Source: Candidatus Eisenbergiella stercoravium | Lineage (GTDB): Bacteria; Bacillota; Clostridia; Lachnospirales; Lachnospiraceae | Direction of reading: 5' to 3' | DNA: 64,000 nucleotides | Assembly (NCBI GenBank): GCA_019113175.1 | Contig: DXHY01000059.1 | Span: forward strand, 186,001 to 250,000 | Part shown: positions 52,517 through 60,902 of the stretch, piece by piece | Numbering within the stretch: position 1 is the first letter of the stretch | How the letters are laid out: the number at the start of each line of letters is the position of its first letter | Program-made: the position numbers and the translations under genes | Notes under the pieces: model-generated | Seen by the model: only the letters and a program-made list of their open reading frames with translations | Database searches by the model: none | Told to the model about the DNA's origin: nothing

Positions 52517-53377
52517 TTACAGCATATATCGTTCCATCGCCACAGCCGCCCCGTCGTGATCGCAGTCAGGCACCGTTACGGCCGCGACAGCCTTCAGGGA
52601 AGCAGATGCGTTCTCCATCGCCACGGCAAGCCCTGCCATGCGAAGAAGCTCTCTGTCGTTCTCGCCGTCCCCGACCGCAGCAGCCGCAGCCAGCGGCAGC
52701 CCCAGAAGGCCGCACAGAAGCTTCAGTCCCGTCCCCTTATTCACATCCTGTCCGGTGATCTCCAGATTGCCGGAGGCGGATACCGCCAGGGTAACCGGAA
52801 GGGGACGGATCCTCTCCAGCACTCCGGCACACGCCCGTGCCCTTTCCTTCCATCCATCCGGCTTCTTCCGCTCTCCGGCCGGGAAAAACAGTCCGATCTT
52901 TTCCACCTCCAGCGGCCTGTCCCGGTAAAAGGAAAACAGATCCTCCACCCAGACCGCACTTTTTTCAAAAACGGCGCTGTAGCTTTCCAGTCCGAATTCC
53001 GCCAGTCTTGAAAACGTCCGCCTGTCCATAAAGGAACGGTTTCCGATAAAAAAGGTCGCCAGCACATCCTCCTTTTCCACCGCGGTCATGATGGAAAGCA
53101 CCTCCTGCGGCGGCAGAGCCCGGCGGAACAGATCCTCTCCCGTTTTCAGATCGCAGACACAGGCCCCGTTCTCGCAGATCAGATACCGCATCTGCGGAAA
53201 GCATTCCAGATATTCTTCCAGCTGCGGCCTGCACCGCCCCGTGGCGAAGACCACCTGTTTTCCCCGCGCCAGAATCTCCCGCACGGCAGCCTTTGCGCGC
53301 GGCGTGATCCTCTGTCCGGAATCCAGAAGCGTTCCATCCATGTCCAGCGCGATCAGCTCATATTGTGTATTTCTCAT
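52517..53377 (-). CDS. Cof-type HAD-superfamily phosphatase
   Basis: A 286-residue member of HAD subfamily IIB. Motif I is LIALDMDGTLLDS (catalytic DMDGT), motif II is VFATGRC with a threonine, motif III holds Lys in GLKLLCG and motif IV is GDGENDREL. The cap domain follows motif II. By family these dephosphorylate sugar phosphates, FMN or pyridoxal phosphate. The ATG at 53377 is preceded by GAGGGAG and overlaps the esterase stop by ATGA. Confidence 0.92.
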   Translation of the reverse strand: MRNTQYELIALDMDGTLLDSGQRITPRAKAAVREILARGKQVVFATGRCRPQLEEYLECFPQMRYLICENGACVCDLKTGEDLFRRALPPQEVLSIMTAVEKEDVLATFFIGNRSFMDRRTFSRLAEFGLESYSAVFEKSAVWVEDLFSFYRDRPLEVEKIGLFFPAGERKKPDGWKERARACAGVLERIRPLPVTLAVSASGNLEITGQDVNKGTGLKLLCGLLGLPLAAAAAVGDGENDRELLRMAGLAVAMENASASLKAVAAVTVPDCDHDGAAVAMERYML

Positions 53378-54348
53378 TTCTCCCTCAGTTCCTTGACCAG
53401 CACCAGACACCGCCTTTTGAGCGAGAGCTTCACCAGCCTGTTCTTATCGTAAACGTCATAGCCGTTAAAGGTTCCCCTGATTTCATTCAGCTCCACCGGA
53501 ACCCCTTCCTTCGCCAGCCGGTCCGCGTAGGCGTTTCCTTCGTCACGCAGGCAGTCGATCTCCAGCGTCTCCACGTAAGCCGGAGGCAGCCCGCGCAGAG
53601 ATTTCGCGCAAAGGGGAGCCGCATACCTGGGACGCCCGCTTTCTTCACGCAGGTAGAGCTTCCACATCTGCCGGTTCAGCCTGGCGTTCCATCCCGGCGA
53701 ATCCGAAAACTCATGCATGGACCAGGATGTCATCCGGTCGTCCGTAACCGGGCTGATGAGCATCTGAAAGCAGATCTTCGGACCCTTCCGGTCCCTCGCA
53801 AGAAGAGTCACTCCCGCCGCCAGCGCTCCGCCCGCGCTGTCTCCCAGCACCGCAATCCGATCTCTGTCCACACCCAGGCGCTCCGCATTATCCCATACCC
53901 AGCACAGCCCGCGGTAGCAGTCCTTTAACGGCTCCGGATAAGGAAGCCCAACCCGGTACTGCACCAGCACGACACGGCAGCCCACCGCTTCCGCGTAAAC
54001 CTGAGCCAGCCTGTGCGTTGCAGGCCTGTCCCGCAATACAAACGCTCCCCCGTGATAGTATACCAGACAGGGGGCTTTTTCCTTCAGGCCTTCCGGCTCA
54101 TATATGACGATCGGAAGCCTTCCGTTTTCTGACACTCTGAGAACTTTTTTCCATCTTCTTATTCCCTTTGCCGGACGCTGCAGCAGACAGCCCGTCCTGA
54201 ACCAGTTGTTGAACATTCTGATCCTTCCGGGAGTGATGGCCAGATTGTTTCTGATGAAGCTCCTGAAGTCAATGCGGCTCCAGATTCCTCCAAGATCCTT
54301 CAGATCCTTATCCAGAGAATATTTGATACTTATGATCCTTTTTCGCAT
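53374..54348 (-). CDS. Alpha/beta hydrolase, hormone-sensitive-lipase-type esterase
   Basis: A 324-residue esterase: oxyanion-hole motif YYHGGAFVL, nucleophile elbow GDSAGG, and the C-terminal Asp in LEIDCLRDEGN typical of the HSL family. The last catalytic residue would be the His in the IRGTFNGYDV region, but no His is seen there (RGTFNG instead of RGxxHG), which is notable. The ATG at 54348 follows GGGAGGAAGG; the frame upstream to 54432 has no ribosome site. It is coupled to the HAD gene. Confidence 0.78.
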   Translation of the reverse strand: MRKRIISIKYSLDKDLKDLGGIWSRIDFRSFIRNNLAITPGRIRMFNNWFRTGCLLQRPAKGIRRWKKVLRVSENGRLPIVIYEPEGLKEKAPCLVYYHGGAFVLRDRPATHRLAQVYAEAVGCRVVLVQYRVGLPYPEPLKDCYRGLCWVWDNAERLGVDRDRIAVLGDSAGGALAAGVTLLARDRKGPKICFQMLISPVTDDRMTSWSMHEFSDSPGWNARLNRQMWKLYLREESGRPRYAAPLCAKSLRGLPPAYVETLEIDCLRDEGNAYADRLAKEGVPVELNEIRGTFNGYDVYDKNRLVKLSLKRRCLVLVKELREK

Positions 54349-54585
54349 CCTTCCTCCCAATCTGCCGGACGGACTGCCGGTATGCCACCGGTTCTGTCCG
54401 TTCCGGCCCGGAACTTCTGTCTTACGCTTCACATGATACGGTGTAAATCATGACAATAATATACCACATTCCTTCCCTTAAAATCTACCTGTTTTCCCAA
54501 TTTCGCCTTCTCTCCGCCCGGACGGTATGAAATCTCCGCATTCTGACTATAATAATTCTGAAAACACTTCCTTCCGGAGGAAATC

Positions 54586-55185
54586 ATGACACAGACCAGG
54601 AATCAGACACGCATTTTTCTGCTTTCAGGAATCCTTTTTACCGCCCTCGCCGGATCGGCTCTTCATTTTCTGTTCGACTGGTCAGGCCGCTTTCTTCCCG
54701 TGGCTCTGATCTCTCCCGTCAACGAATCCGTCTGGGAACATCTGAAGCTTCTGTTTTTTCCCTTCCTTCTTTTCTCAGCGCTGGAAGCCCTGATCCGGCA
54801 TCCCGCCCCTGCCTTCTATACGGCAAGAACCTGCGGCCTCCTTGCCGGCCTTGCGGCCATTCCGGCCCTTTTCTACACCTGGACGGGCATCACGGGAAAT
54901 CACGCCCTCTGGATTGATATTCTCATCTTTCTGTTTTCCGTCGTTCTCGCCTTTTCCCTGAGCCATTTTCTGGAAAAAAGAATTCACCCGGGCCGCGGCG
55001 CCTTCTTTTTATCCCTCCTGCCGCTGGCTCTGTTCATCCTGCTTTTCTTCCTGCTGACCTTTTTCCCGCCCGCGCTTCCCCTCTTTCAGGACCCGTTGAC
55101 CGGCGGGTATGGGATCATGGCGGTTCGTACAGGAACGGAAGCTGTCCATACATCTTATTTTTTCTGTTTTCCGGTTATTTCTTAA
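54586..55185 (+). CDS. DUF6512-type membrane protein
   Basis: A 199-residue membrane protein with about six hydrophobic segments and the conserved string LISPVNESVWEHLKLLFFP followed by ITGNHALWIDILIFLFSV and LPLFQDPLTGGYGI. NESVWEHLK is the recognisable signature of the DUF6512/YwaF-like small integral proteins of Clostridia. The last 22 residues after GGYGI are not part of the usual end. No function is known. A GGAGG site precedes the ATG. Confidence 0.7.
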   Translation: MTQTRNQTRIFLLSGILFTALAGSALHFLFDWSGRFLPVALISPVNESVWEHLKLLFFPFLLFSALEALIRHPAPAFYTARTCGLLAGLAAIPALFYTWTGITGNHALWIDILIFLFSVVLAFSLSHFLEKRIHPGRGAFFLSLLPLALFILLFFLLTFFPPALPLFQDPLTGGYGIMAVRTGTEAVHTSYFFCFPVIS

Positions 55186-55243
55186 ATTAACTGCATGGGA
55201 ATATAATTACTGTTTGCGCAAAAATCCTGACAGATGTCAAAAG

Positions 55244-55270
55244 AAAAAGTCCCGTAAATACGAGACTTTT
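55244..55270 (-). terminator. Terminator of the tRNA cluster
   Basis: AAAAGTCTCG pairs with CGGGACTTTTT on the minus strand (55244-55254 with 55261-55270), immediately after tRNA-Lys and running into CTTTTG. Confidence 0.72.
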
Positions 55271-55274
55271 GAGA

Positions 55275-55347
55275 TGAAGCACGGGGGATTCGAACCCCCG
55301 ACAACCTGATTAAAAGTCAGGTGCTCTACCGACTGAGCTAGTGCTCC
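55275..55347 (-). tRNA. tRNA-Lys (TTT)
   Basis: The minus strand gives a complete cloverleaf beginning GGAGCACTAGCTCAGTCGGT, with anticodon TTT in the loop CTTTTAA and T-arm GGGGGTTCGAATCCCCC. 73 nt; the 3' CCA is not encoded. Last of six tRNAs on one transcript. Confidence 0.95.
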
Positions 55348-55409
55348 GCGAACCTGTTTAAAAAAAGAACCAGCTTCCACAGCAGATCATTCAAATCCCC
55401 TGCAAAAAA

Positions 55410-55481
55410 CTGGGCTAGCTGGATTCGAACCAGCGAATGCAGGAGTCAAAGTCCTGTGCCTTACCGCTTGGCGATAGCCCA
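55410..55481 (-). tRNA. tRNA-Gln (TTG)
   Basis: Minus-strand cloverleaf TGGGCTATCGCCAAGCGGTA, anticodon TTG in CTTTGACT, T-arm GCTGGTTCGAATCCAGC. 72 nt, CCA not encoded. Confidence 0.95.
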
Positions 55482-55485
55482 AAAA

Positions 55486-55560
55486 GGTGGATACAGGGAT
55501 TCGAACCCTGGGCCTCCAGAGCCACAATCTGGCGCGCTAACCAACTGCGCTATACCCACC
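55486..55560 (-). tRNA. tRNA-His (GTG)
   Basis: Minus-strand sequence GGTGGGTATAGCGCAGTTGG with anticodon GTG in ATTGTGGC and T-arm CAGGGTTCGAATCCCTG. The extra 5' G (G-1) required for His identity is encoded and pairs with the 3'-terminal C, giving an 8-bp acceptor stem. Confidence 0.95.
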
Positions 55561-55590
55561 ATACGGCTGCGGCAGTTCCCTTGCCGCTAA

Positions 55591-55664
<74 letters not shown>

Positions 55665-55789
55665 ACAATAAAGGGAACACCAAACAATAATGCAGCAGGG
55701 CTTATGACTGATGCCCGGACCGCCCGTCCCTTACGGAATGGCCTGTCTGTACGGAAAGCCTGAAGCCGAACCGGCTCTGGCCTGCCGTA

Positions 55790-55860
55790 AGCGGGTGATG
55801 GGAATCGAACCCACGTATCCAGCTTGGAAGGCTGGTGTTCTACCATTGAACTACACCCGC
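55790..55860 (-). tRNA. tRNA-Gly (TCC)
   Basis: Minus-strand cloverleaf GCGGGTGTAGTTCAATGGTA with anticodon TCC in CTTCCAA and T-arm GTGGGTTCGATTCCCAT. 71 nt. Confidence 0.95.
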
Positions 55861-55873
55861 AGGAAAAGGTAAA

Positions 55874-55948
55874 TCGGGGTGACAGGATTCGAACCTGCGA
55901 CCTCCTGGTCCCAAACCAGGCGCTCTAGCCAAGCTGAGCCACACCCCG
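55874..55948 (-). tRNA. tRNA-Pro (TGG)
   Basis: Minus-strand cloverleaf CGGGGTGTGGCTCAGCTTGG with anticodon TGG in TTTGGGA and T-arm GCAGGTTCGAATCCTGT. 75 nt. First tRNA of the cluster. Confidence 0.95.
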
Positions 55949-55982
55949 TTCTCTGCTCACTCTCAGCCGTGACGCAGAAGTT

Positions 55983-56011
55983 ATTATATAATACCATTTC
56001 CAGATTGTCAA
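55983..56011 (-). promoter_or_regulatory. Promoter of the tRNA cluster
   Basis: Perfect TTGACA (56006-56011) and TATAAT (55983-55988) on the minus strand, spacing 17 bp, about 35 nt upstream of tRNA-Pro. Confidence 0.85.
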
Positions 56012-56030
56012 CTTTTTTTCTGAAAATATT

Positions 56031-56510
56031 TTACAAAAAATTTAAATGATAATGGGCCTCTCCGTTTTTATCCAGTTCCATCAGGATGTAGGAGGGTCTC
56101 CTTCCCTCCTGTCTGGGGAAAGAAAGGCTTCCCGGATTGAGCGCCGTGAGCGTTTTACCAATCTCCACCACCGGCCTGTGAGTGTGGCCGAACATCACGA
56201 TGTCCACGCCGCGGTTTCTGGCCTCCTCCTTCAGAATCGAATCCCCCATTGAAACATAATAGTTATGTCCGTGGGTGAGCCATACACGGTATTTTCCGAT
56301 ATTGAATTCCAGCTCTCTTGGCAGGCTGGAGAAAAAATCGTTGTTTCCGGCGATGATCTGAGCCGGACATCCCGCTTTTTCCAGAAACAGAGCCTCATTT
56401 TCCTCCAGATCGCCGCAATGGACCAGCATATCCAGAGGCTTTACGCGCTCGATCAGTTTCAGAAAATTTTCATCTCTTCTGTGTGTATCGCTGATAATCA
56501 GAATTCTCAT
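56031..56510 (-). CDS. YfcE/MJ0936-type metallophosphoesterase
   Basis: A 159-residue phosphoesterase with all family motifs: ISDTHRR (DxH), HCGDLEE (GD), GNNDFF (GNxD), THGHNYYV and GHTHRPV (last metal His pair). Length and motifs fit the small YfcE family, which hydrolyses phosphodiesters in a Mn-dependent way. The ATG at 56510 has GGGGAG upstream; an ATG at 56594 lacks a site. It follows rdgB and probably shares its transcript. Confidence 0.9.
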   Translation of the reverse strand: MRILIISDTHRRDENFLKLIERVKPLDMLVHCGDLEENEALFLEKAGCPAQIIAGNNDFFSSLPRELEFNIGKYRVWLTHGHNYYVSMGDSILKEEARNRGVDIVMFGHTHRPVVEIGKTLTALNPGSLSFPRQEGRRPSYILMELDKNGEAHYHLNFL

Positions 56511-56598
56511 CTGTCTCCCCTGTCCTTCCTCGCCGGATTCCAGCGCAGGCCTCATAAGCCGCCATGGAAAAGCCAAAAACGAACGCATATCCATCAGC

Positions 56599-57225
56599 CT
56601 ACAGAAGCTCCTTCAGTCGTTCTTCACAAAGGCGCAGGGCATTTCCCCTGTGGCTGATGCGGTTTTTCGTCTCGCTGTCCAGCTCTGCGGTGGAGCAGCC
56701 GTACTCATCCACATAAAAAATGGGATCATATCCGAATCCGTTGGTGCCTCTTTCCTCCCAGCCGATATATCCTTCTACGGTTCCTCTTACCACAAATTCT
56801 TTTCTTTCCGCCTTTTCGTCTTCGGAACAGGGCGGAAGGACAGCCGCGATGGCACAGACGAAACGCGCGGTCCTCTGCTCCTTCGGAACGCCGTCGAGCC
56901 GTTCGATCAGGTTCGCGTTTTTGATCCGGTAGGAGGTATCCTCTCCCATATAACGGGCGGAATAAATGCCCGGCTCCCCGTTCAGATAATCGATCTCCAG
57001 CCCGGAATCGTCAGCCAGGACAATGTCCTCCGGACCGGCGCAGGCGGCAACCGCTCTCGCCTTAATCAGCGCATTTTCCTCAAAGCTGGTTCCGTTTTCC
57101 TCGATGTCGGTTTCAATTCCCGCTTCCTTCATGGAAAGCACCGGTATATTCAGATTTTCCAGGATCATACGGACTTCCCGCATCTTTCCTTCGTTTCCCG
57201 TCGCAAACAGAATTCTTCTGCTCAT
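56599..57225 (-). CDS. rdgB: dITP/XTP pyrophosphatase (HAM1/RdgB)
   Basis: A 208-residue house-cleaning enzyme that hydrolyses dITP and XTP to monophosphates, keeping deaminated purines out of DNA. Signatures: FATGNEGKMREVRMIL (SFxTxNxxK region), the metal-binding ADDSGLEIDYLNGEPGIYSARY, GFGYDPIFY and SHRGNALR. The start lies one base after the stop of the upstream methyltransferase gene, with GAGG in that gene's end, so they form an operon. Confidence 0.95.
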   Translation of the reverse strand: MSRRILFATGNEGKMREVRMILENLNIPVLSMKEAGIETDIEENGTSFEENALIKARAVAACAGPEDIVLADDSGLEIDYLNGEPGIYSARYMGEDTSYRIKNANLIERLDGVPKEQRTARFVCAIAAVLPPCSEDEKAERKEFVVRGTVEGYIGWEERGTNGFGYDPIFYVDEYGCSTAELDSETKNRISHRGNALRLCEERLKELL

Positions 57226-57226
57226 T

Positions 57227-58408
57227 TCATTTTTCCTCTTTCATGACAGATGCTCCGCCTTCCCTCGGCCTTCTCGGCGGCTTTGGCCCCTGATACTGGT
57301 AAAATCGGGTTTTCATCATGCCGTTATATATTTTGCGGTTCTTATCCGCCTTCCTTCCGATGTCCTGCTGAGCGTTTTCATAGGCTGTGATCAGATACAT
57401 GGACCAGGAGTCCAGCGCTGCGAAGCGCTCTCCCAGTTCATGATACAGCTTCGGGAGCGCCGCCTTCTCCTCCAGCCGTTCCCCGTAAGGCGGATTGGTA
57501 ATGATAAAACCGTATTTCTTCGGATGGCTCAGCTGAGATACAGGGCGTCTCTGAAAATGAATTTTTCCTTCCACGCCCGCCAGACGCGCATTCTCTCTGG
57601 CAATGGACACCATTTTGTCATCAATGTCATAGCCCTGAATATCGGTATCCACGCTCATGTCAATGAGCTCCGCCGCCTCATCCACCGCGTCATACCAGTT
57701 TCGTTTTGCCACCAGATGCTCCCAGGAGGAAGCCGTAAAATCCCGGTTCATTCCCGGAGCCATATTCACCGCCATCATGGCGGCTTCGATGGGAATCGTG
57801 CCGCTGCCGCAGAAGGGGTCAACCAGAATCCGGTCTCCCTTCCAGGGAGTGAGCATGATTAAAGCCGCGGCCAGATTCTCCGCGATGGGCGCTTTGGCCG
57901 TCAGTTTCCGGTAGCCTCTTTTATGCAGGGATTCCCCTGTGGTATCAAGCCCCACGGTCACTTCGTCGTTTTTCAGAAAAACGCGGAGCGGAAAGCTCTC
58001 GCCGCTCTCCTCAAACCAGCCGGTGTGGTAGGTTTTCTTCAGGCGTTCCACCATCGCCTTTTTCATGATGGACTGAATGTCGGAGGGGCTGAACAGCTTA
58101 CTTCTCACGCTGGCAGCCTTCGCCACCCAGAATTTCCCGTCCTTCGGTATGTATTCCTCCCAGGGAAGCGCAAGGGTTCCCTGAAACAGCTCTTCAAAGG
58201 TTTCCGCATGAAAAGATCCGACTTTGATCAAAATCCTCTCGGCGCTGCGCAGAAACACATTCGCGCGGCTTACCGCCTCTTCATCCCCGAAGAAGGTAAG
58301 CCGCCCGTCCTCAACCTGCAGACAATCATAGCCCAGGTCTGTAATTTCTCTTTTTAATACTGCCTCCAGCCCGAAATGGCAGGGGGCGATCAGTTCATAT
58401 TTTTTCAT
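57227..58408 (-). CDS. THUMP-domain 23S rRNA methyltransferase (RlmL/YpsC type)
   Basis: A 393-residue class I methyltransferase. Residues 1-150 form the ferredoxin-like and THUMP RNA-binding part (LIKVGSFHAETFEELFQG). The Rossmann domain carries DPFCGSGTIPIEAAMMA (SAM site) and the NPPYGERL motif that marks N2-guanine or adenine methyltransferases of COG0116. Length and layout match the YpsC/RlmL N-terminal family. The C-terminal 25 residues are basic and Pro-rich. Confidence 0.92.
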   Translation of the reverse strand: MKKYELIAPCHFGLEAVLKREITDLGYDCLQVEDGRLTFFGDEEAVSRANVFLRSAERILIKVGSFHAETFEELFQGTLALPWEEYIPKDGKFWVAKAASVRSKLFSPSDIQSIMKKAMVERLKKTYHTGWFEESGESFPLRVFLKNDEVTVGLDTTGESLHKRGYRKLTAKAPIAENLAAALIMLTPWKGDRILVDPFCGSGTIPIEAAMMAVNMAPGMNRDFTASSWEHLVAKRNWYDAVDEAAELIDMSVDTDIQGYDIDDKMVSIARENARLAGVEGKIHFQRRPVSQLSHPKKYGFIITNPPYGERLEEKAALPKLYHELGERFAALDSWSMYLITAYENAQQDIGRKADKNRKIYNGMMKTRFYQYQGPKPPRRPREGGASVMKEEK

Positions 58409-58471
58409 ACCTATATCTTACGTGGTTTTTACTTCCGCGTCAACAACTACCGCAAATTTCGCCCAAAACGA

Positions 58472-58495
58472 ACGCCGCCCCATAGGGAGCGGCGT
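58472..58495 (-). terminator. Stem-loop after the Asn/Gln-rich small gene
   Basis: ACGCCGC (58472-58478) and GCGGCGT (58489-58495) form a 7-bp stem; on the minus strand TCGTTTTG follows, a weak T-tract. Confidence 0.55.
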
Positions 58496-58519
58496 CCGCC
58501 TTGTCAGCTGCAAAGCAGC

Positions 58520-58672
58520 TTAGTAGCTGTTCTTGTGGCAGTCGGAAGAGCTGTTTTTGCTCTTGTTCTGGCTGCTGTTCTCAGATCTGTTCTTCTGGCC
58601 CTGCTTTTCGCTGTTCTGGCCATTATTCTGGCTGTTCTGACTGTTGTTCTGGCTGTAATCATTCTTTGACAT
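58520..58672 (-). CDS. Asn/Gln/Ser-rich small protein (50 aa)
   Basis: The ORF encodes 50 residues, MSKNDYSQNNSQNSQNNGQN at the start and SSDCHKNSY at the end, made almost only of Asn, Gln, Ser and Lys with SQN repeats. A clear GGAGG (58683-58687) precedes the ATG, and a stem-loop follows the stop, so it is a real gene despite its size. Composition recalls small spore or coat-associated Asn/Gln-rich proteins of Clostridia, but I recognise no family. A single Cys near the end could allow crosslinking. Confidence 0.68.
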   Translation of the reverse strand: MSKNDYSQNNSQNSQNNGQNSEKQGQKNRSENSSQNKSKNSSSDCHKNSY

Positions 58673-58745
58673 ACATTCAATCCTCCTGTGTCATTTGGTT
58701 ACAGGAGTAGTATGTGAGCTTTTTCTTTTTTTATACACGCTTTTC

Positions 58746-58932
58746 ATTACAGTTCACTTCGCGCCATTCGCAAAGCCGCGCTTCGCGCTCTCCGCTGCTT
58801 TGCAGCTACGAGAAATCGCCCCTGGCGATTTCTTGCTCATTAGACAGGCGCTCCCTTCGTCCGATCAGGGCCAGGCATCTGTTCGTGCTCGTACGACATC
58901 TGCCCGGCTCTGTCGGACGAGTGGACTGTAAT
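58746..58932. mobile_element. 187-bp hairpin element with 13-bp terminal inverted repeats (MITE-like)
   Basis: ATTACAGTTCACT (58746-58758) and AGTGGACTGTAAT (58920-58932) are inverted repeats matching at 12 of 13 positions. Inside lie consecutive hairpins: GCGCGA/TCGCGC type at 58777-58788, CTGC-TT-TGCAG at 58795-58805, and GAAATCGCC-CCT-GGCGATTTC at 58811-58832. It ends exactly at the stop codon of the DUF1700 gene. No ORF, so it would need a transposase in trans. Confidence 0.55.
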
Positions 58933-59529
58933 CTATTTTCGCCCGATCAGCTTCACGATATAGACCACCAGGATCACGGGAATCACATAGGGCAGGATCA
59001 TCCAGACCAGGGAGCCCACCACGCTGATGACCACAAACAGGATCAGAAGAACCACCAGCACGATCAGCCAGCCCGGAATACGGAATACACTGTGCTCCTT
59101 CATTTCGTCATCCTGCATCCAGGACTGATTCGAAGCATTCTGATAAGTGTTTCTGGAAGCCTGCCCCTGAAAAGTCTGATCCTGCCAGGTTCGGCTGTAG
59201 GAGGAAGCATTTCTGCCCGCTGCCGAACCGTTCCAGCCCTGAGCGCCTGAAGCGCCGTTTCCGGCAGAGCGGTATCCGTTTGTCCTGTACTGCGTCTCAT
59301 TTGCCTCATGCGCGCGGGCGTCTCCAGCCCGCTCCGCCGCATCGATCAGCGATCTTGCCAGAATCCGGGGATCTCCAAGCTCATTCAGCACGTCTGCTTC
59401 GCTTCTTCCCTGCGCCATCTGGCCCGAAAAATAACTGTCATAAAATTGAATATTATCCTCCACTGCCGCCGCTGACATATTTCCGTTCAGCGCACGCCGC
59501 AGCCTTTCCAGAAATTCCGCTTTCGTCAT
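58933..59529 (-). CDS. DUF1700/HAAS-domain membrane protein
   Basis: A 198-residue protein. Residues 1-65 form a HAAS-like helical domain (MTKAEFLERLRRALNG, YDSYFSGQMAQGRSEADVLNELGDPRILARSLI). A long Gln/Ser/Asn/Gly-rich linker follows (to about 145), then two hydrophobic helices (PGWLIVLVVLLILFVVISVVGSL and IPVILVVYIVKLIGR). DUF1700 proteins are often paired with PadR-type regulators; none is adjacent here. The ATG has AAGGAG upstream. Confidence 0.82.
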   Translation of the reverse strand: MTKAEFLERLRRALNGNMSAAAVEDNIQFYDSYFSGQMAQGRSEADVLNELGDPRILARSLIDAAERAGDARAHEANETQYRTNGYRSAGNGASGAQGWNGSAAGRNASSYSRTWQDQTFQGQASRNTYQNASNQSWMQDDEMKEHSVFRIPGWLIVLVVLLILFVVISVVGSLVWMILPYVIPVILVVYIVKLIGRK

Positions 59530-59670
59530 CGGTATGCTCCTTCAGTCCTTTCTACCGGTATCATACCCCAGAGCACGCTTCAATACAAGGAAAGGCTTTA
59601 TGAAAAATTGATTAAAAAAGCATAAACATCCGGCAGTCGGCTCACCGCCAGCGGAATCCGGATCTGCTTC

Positions 59671-60738
59671 TCAGCGCTTCATGTATTCGCGGCAGGCTTC
59701 CACATAGGCCAGAATGTTTTCCCAGGGAACCTCCGGCTCAATGAGATGGGTGGGCGCCACGAACAGCCCTCCCTCTTTACCGGCAATATCCAGATTTTTC
59801 TTCACCTGTGCCTTCACCTCTTCCGGCGTTCCGAATGGCATGATGGACTGGGTGCCGATCGTGCCGTGAAAGGAAATGCGGTCCCCATACTTTTGATAGA
59901 TTTCTCCAAAATCCATACATTCCGGCTGTACGGGATCCAGCACATCAATTCCCGCTTCAATCAGATAGGGGATCATGGGCTCCACATAACCGCAGGAATG
60001 GTAAAAGACAATCAGATCCGGCTTCACCTCCCTGGCGGCGTCGATTACGCGCTTCAGACGGGGCTTCAGCCATTTGTTATAGAGCTCCGTGCTCATCATC
60101 AGGGAATTCTGCATGCCGATATCATCTCCCAGAAACAGGATGTCAGGACCGGCCTGCGCATACAGCACTGCCCGCTGAATCGACATCTCCGTAACCCTGT
60201 CCAGCAGAATCTCCGCCATCGGCTCGTCCGACATCATATCCATCATCAGATTTTCCATTCCCCGGATATACCAGGCCGTTTCCCAGATGGTGCACTGCAT
60301 GTTTCCTATGGACGCCAGCCCCCGACTGTGCAGCGCCTCAGCGCTTTCACGAAGTCCGGGATTACCGGCAGAGGAATAGGCAGGAAGCGGATAGGCCAGA
60401 ATCTCTTCTTCCGTTTCCGCATGCTCCAGAGGATGATACATCTGAGTCATATGGAGAGAAGACGCCGTAGCGCGATGTCCCACGCCCCACTCGTCAATTT
60501 CTTCTTCGGTAAGTCCGGCCGCCTGATGATACTTCTGATACTGCGGCCTTAAATCCACATCCGGCTGAAGCTCCGGAAGCCGTTTCCACGGCATTTTGAA
60601 ATAGTCCATGTAGTCGGCAGAACTGTGCTCATGTTTCTGATAGCTCTCTACCTGGGAAGGGCACAGGGAAAAATCCACCGGCACTTCTTCATAGCCCTCT
60701 TTTCTGAGCAGATGCAAAAGGTTTTCTCTGGGTGTCAT
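59671..60738 (-). CDS. Uroporphyrinogen decarboxylase-family methyltransferase-like protein
   Basis: A 355-residue member of the UroD/MtaA/CmuA superfamily. Recognisable: LFLGDDIGMQNSLMMS, FYHSCGYVEPMIPYLIEAGIDVLDPVQPECMDFGEI and the metal-binding HS-CG region, ending in APTHLIEPEVPWENILAYVE. Family members in this subgroup are cobalamin-dependent or sugar-locus methyltransferases, not heme enzymes. The ATG at 60738 is set by GGAGG 8 nt upstream. It is divergent from an AraC regulator that probably controls it. Confidence 0.83.
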   Translation of the reverse strand: MTPRENLLHLLRKEGYEEVPVDFSLCPSQVESYQKHEHSSADYMDYFKMPWKRLPELQPDVDLRPQYQKYHQAAGLTEEEIDEWGVGHRATASSLHMTQMYHPLEHAETEEEILAYPLPAYSSAGNPGLRESAEALHSRGLASIGNMQCTIWETAWYIRGMENLMMDMMSDEPMAEILLDRVTEMSIQRAVLYAQAGPDILFLGDDIGMQNSLMMSTELYNKWLKPRLKRVIDAAREVKPDLIVFYHSCGYVEPMIPYLIEAGIDVLDPVQPECMDFGEIYQKYGDRISFHGTIGTQSIMPFGTPEEVKAQVKKNLDIAGKEGGLFVAPTHLIEPEVPWENILAYVEACREYMKR

Positions 60739-60775
60739 ATTCATTTCCTCCATACTTCATTTTCCGAAAGGCCTC

Positions 60776-60784
60776 TGCTATAAT
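60776..60784 (+). promoter_or_regulatory. Extended -10 upstream of the AraC gene
   Basis: TGC-TATAAT at 60776-60784 on the + strand; transcription would start near 60791, about 110 nt before the AraC start. No good -35 is seen. A minus-strand TATAAT at 60829-60834 could serve the UroD-like gene. Confidence 0.45.
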
Positions 60785-60902
60785 AAAGGCTCAGGATTTC
60801 TTTTTCACCGGAGCCTGGTTTTCTTTATATTATACTATTTTTTCATTTTTGAGGGAATGTACATACCAGAACAGGATATGTCATTTTCGGAAAGGAGTGT
60901 AT

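Noticed and set aside
55665-55789. Additional tRNA or small RNA in the gap between tRNA-Arg and tRNA-Gly
   Set aside because: GC-rich inverted repeats are present but no cloverleaf or T-arm consensus can be formed.
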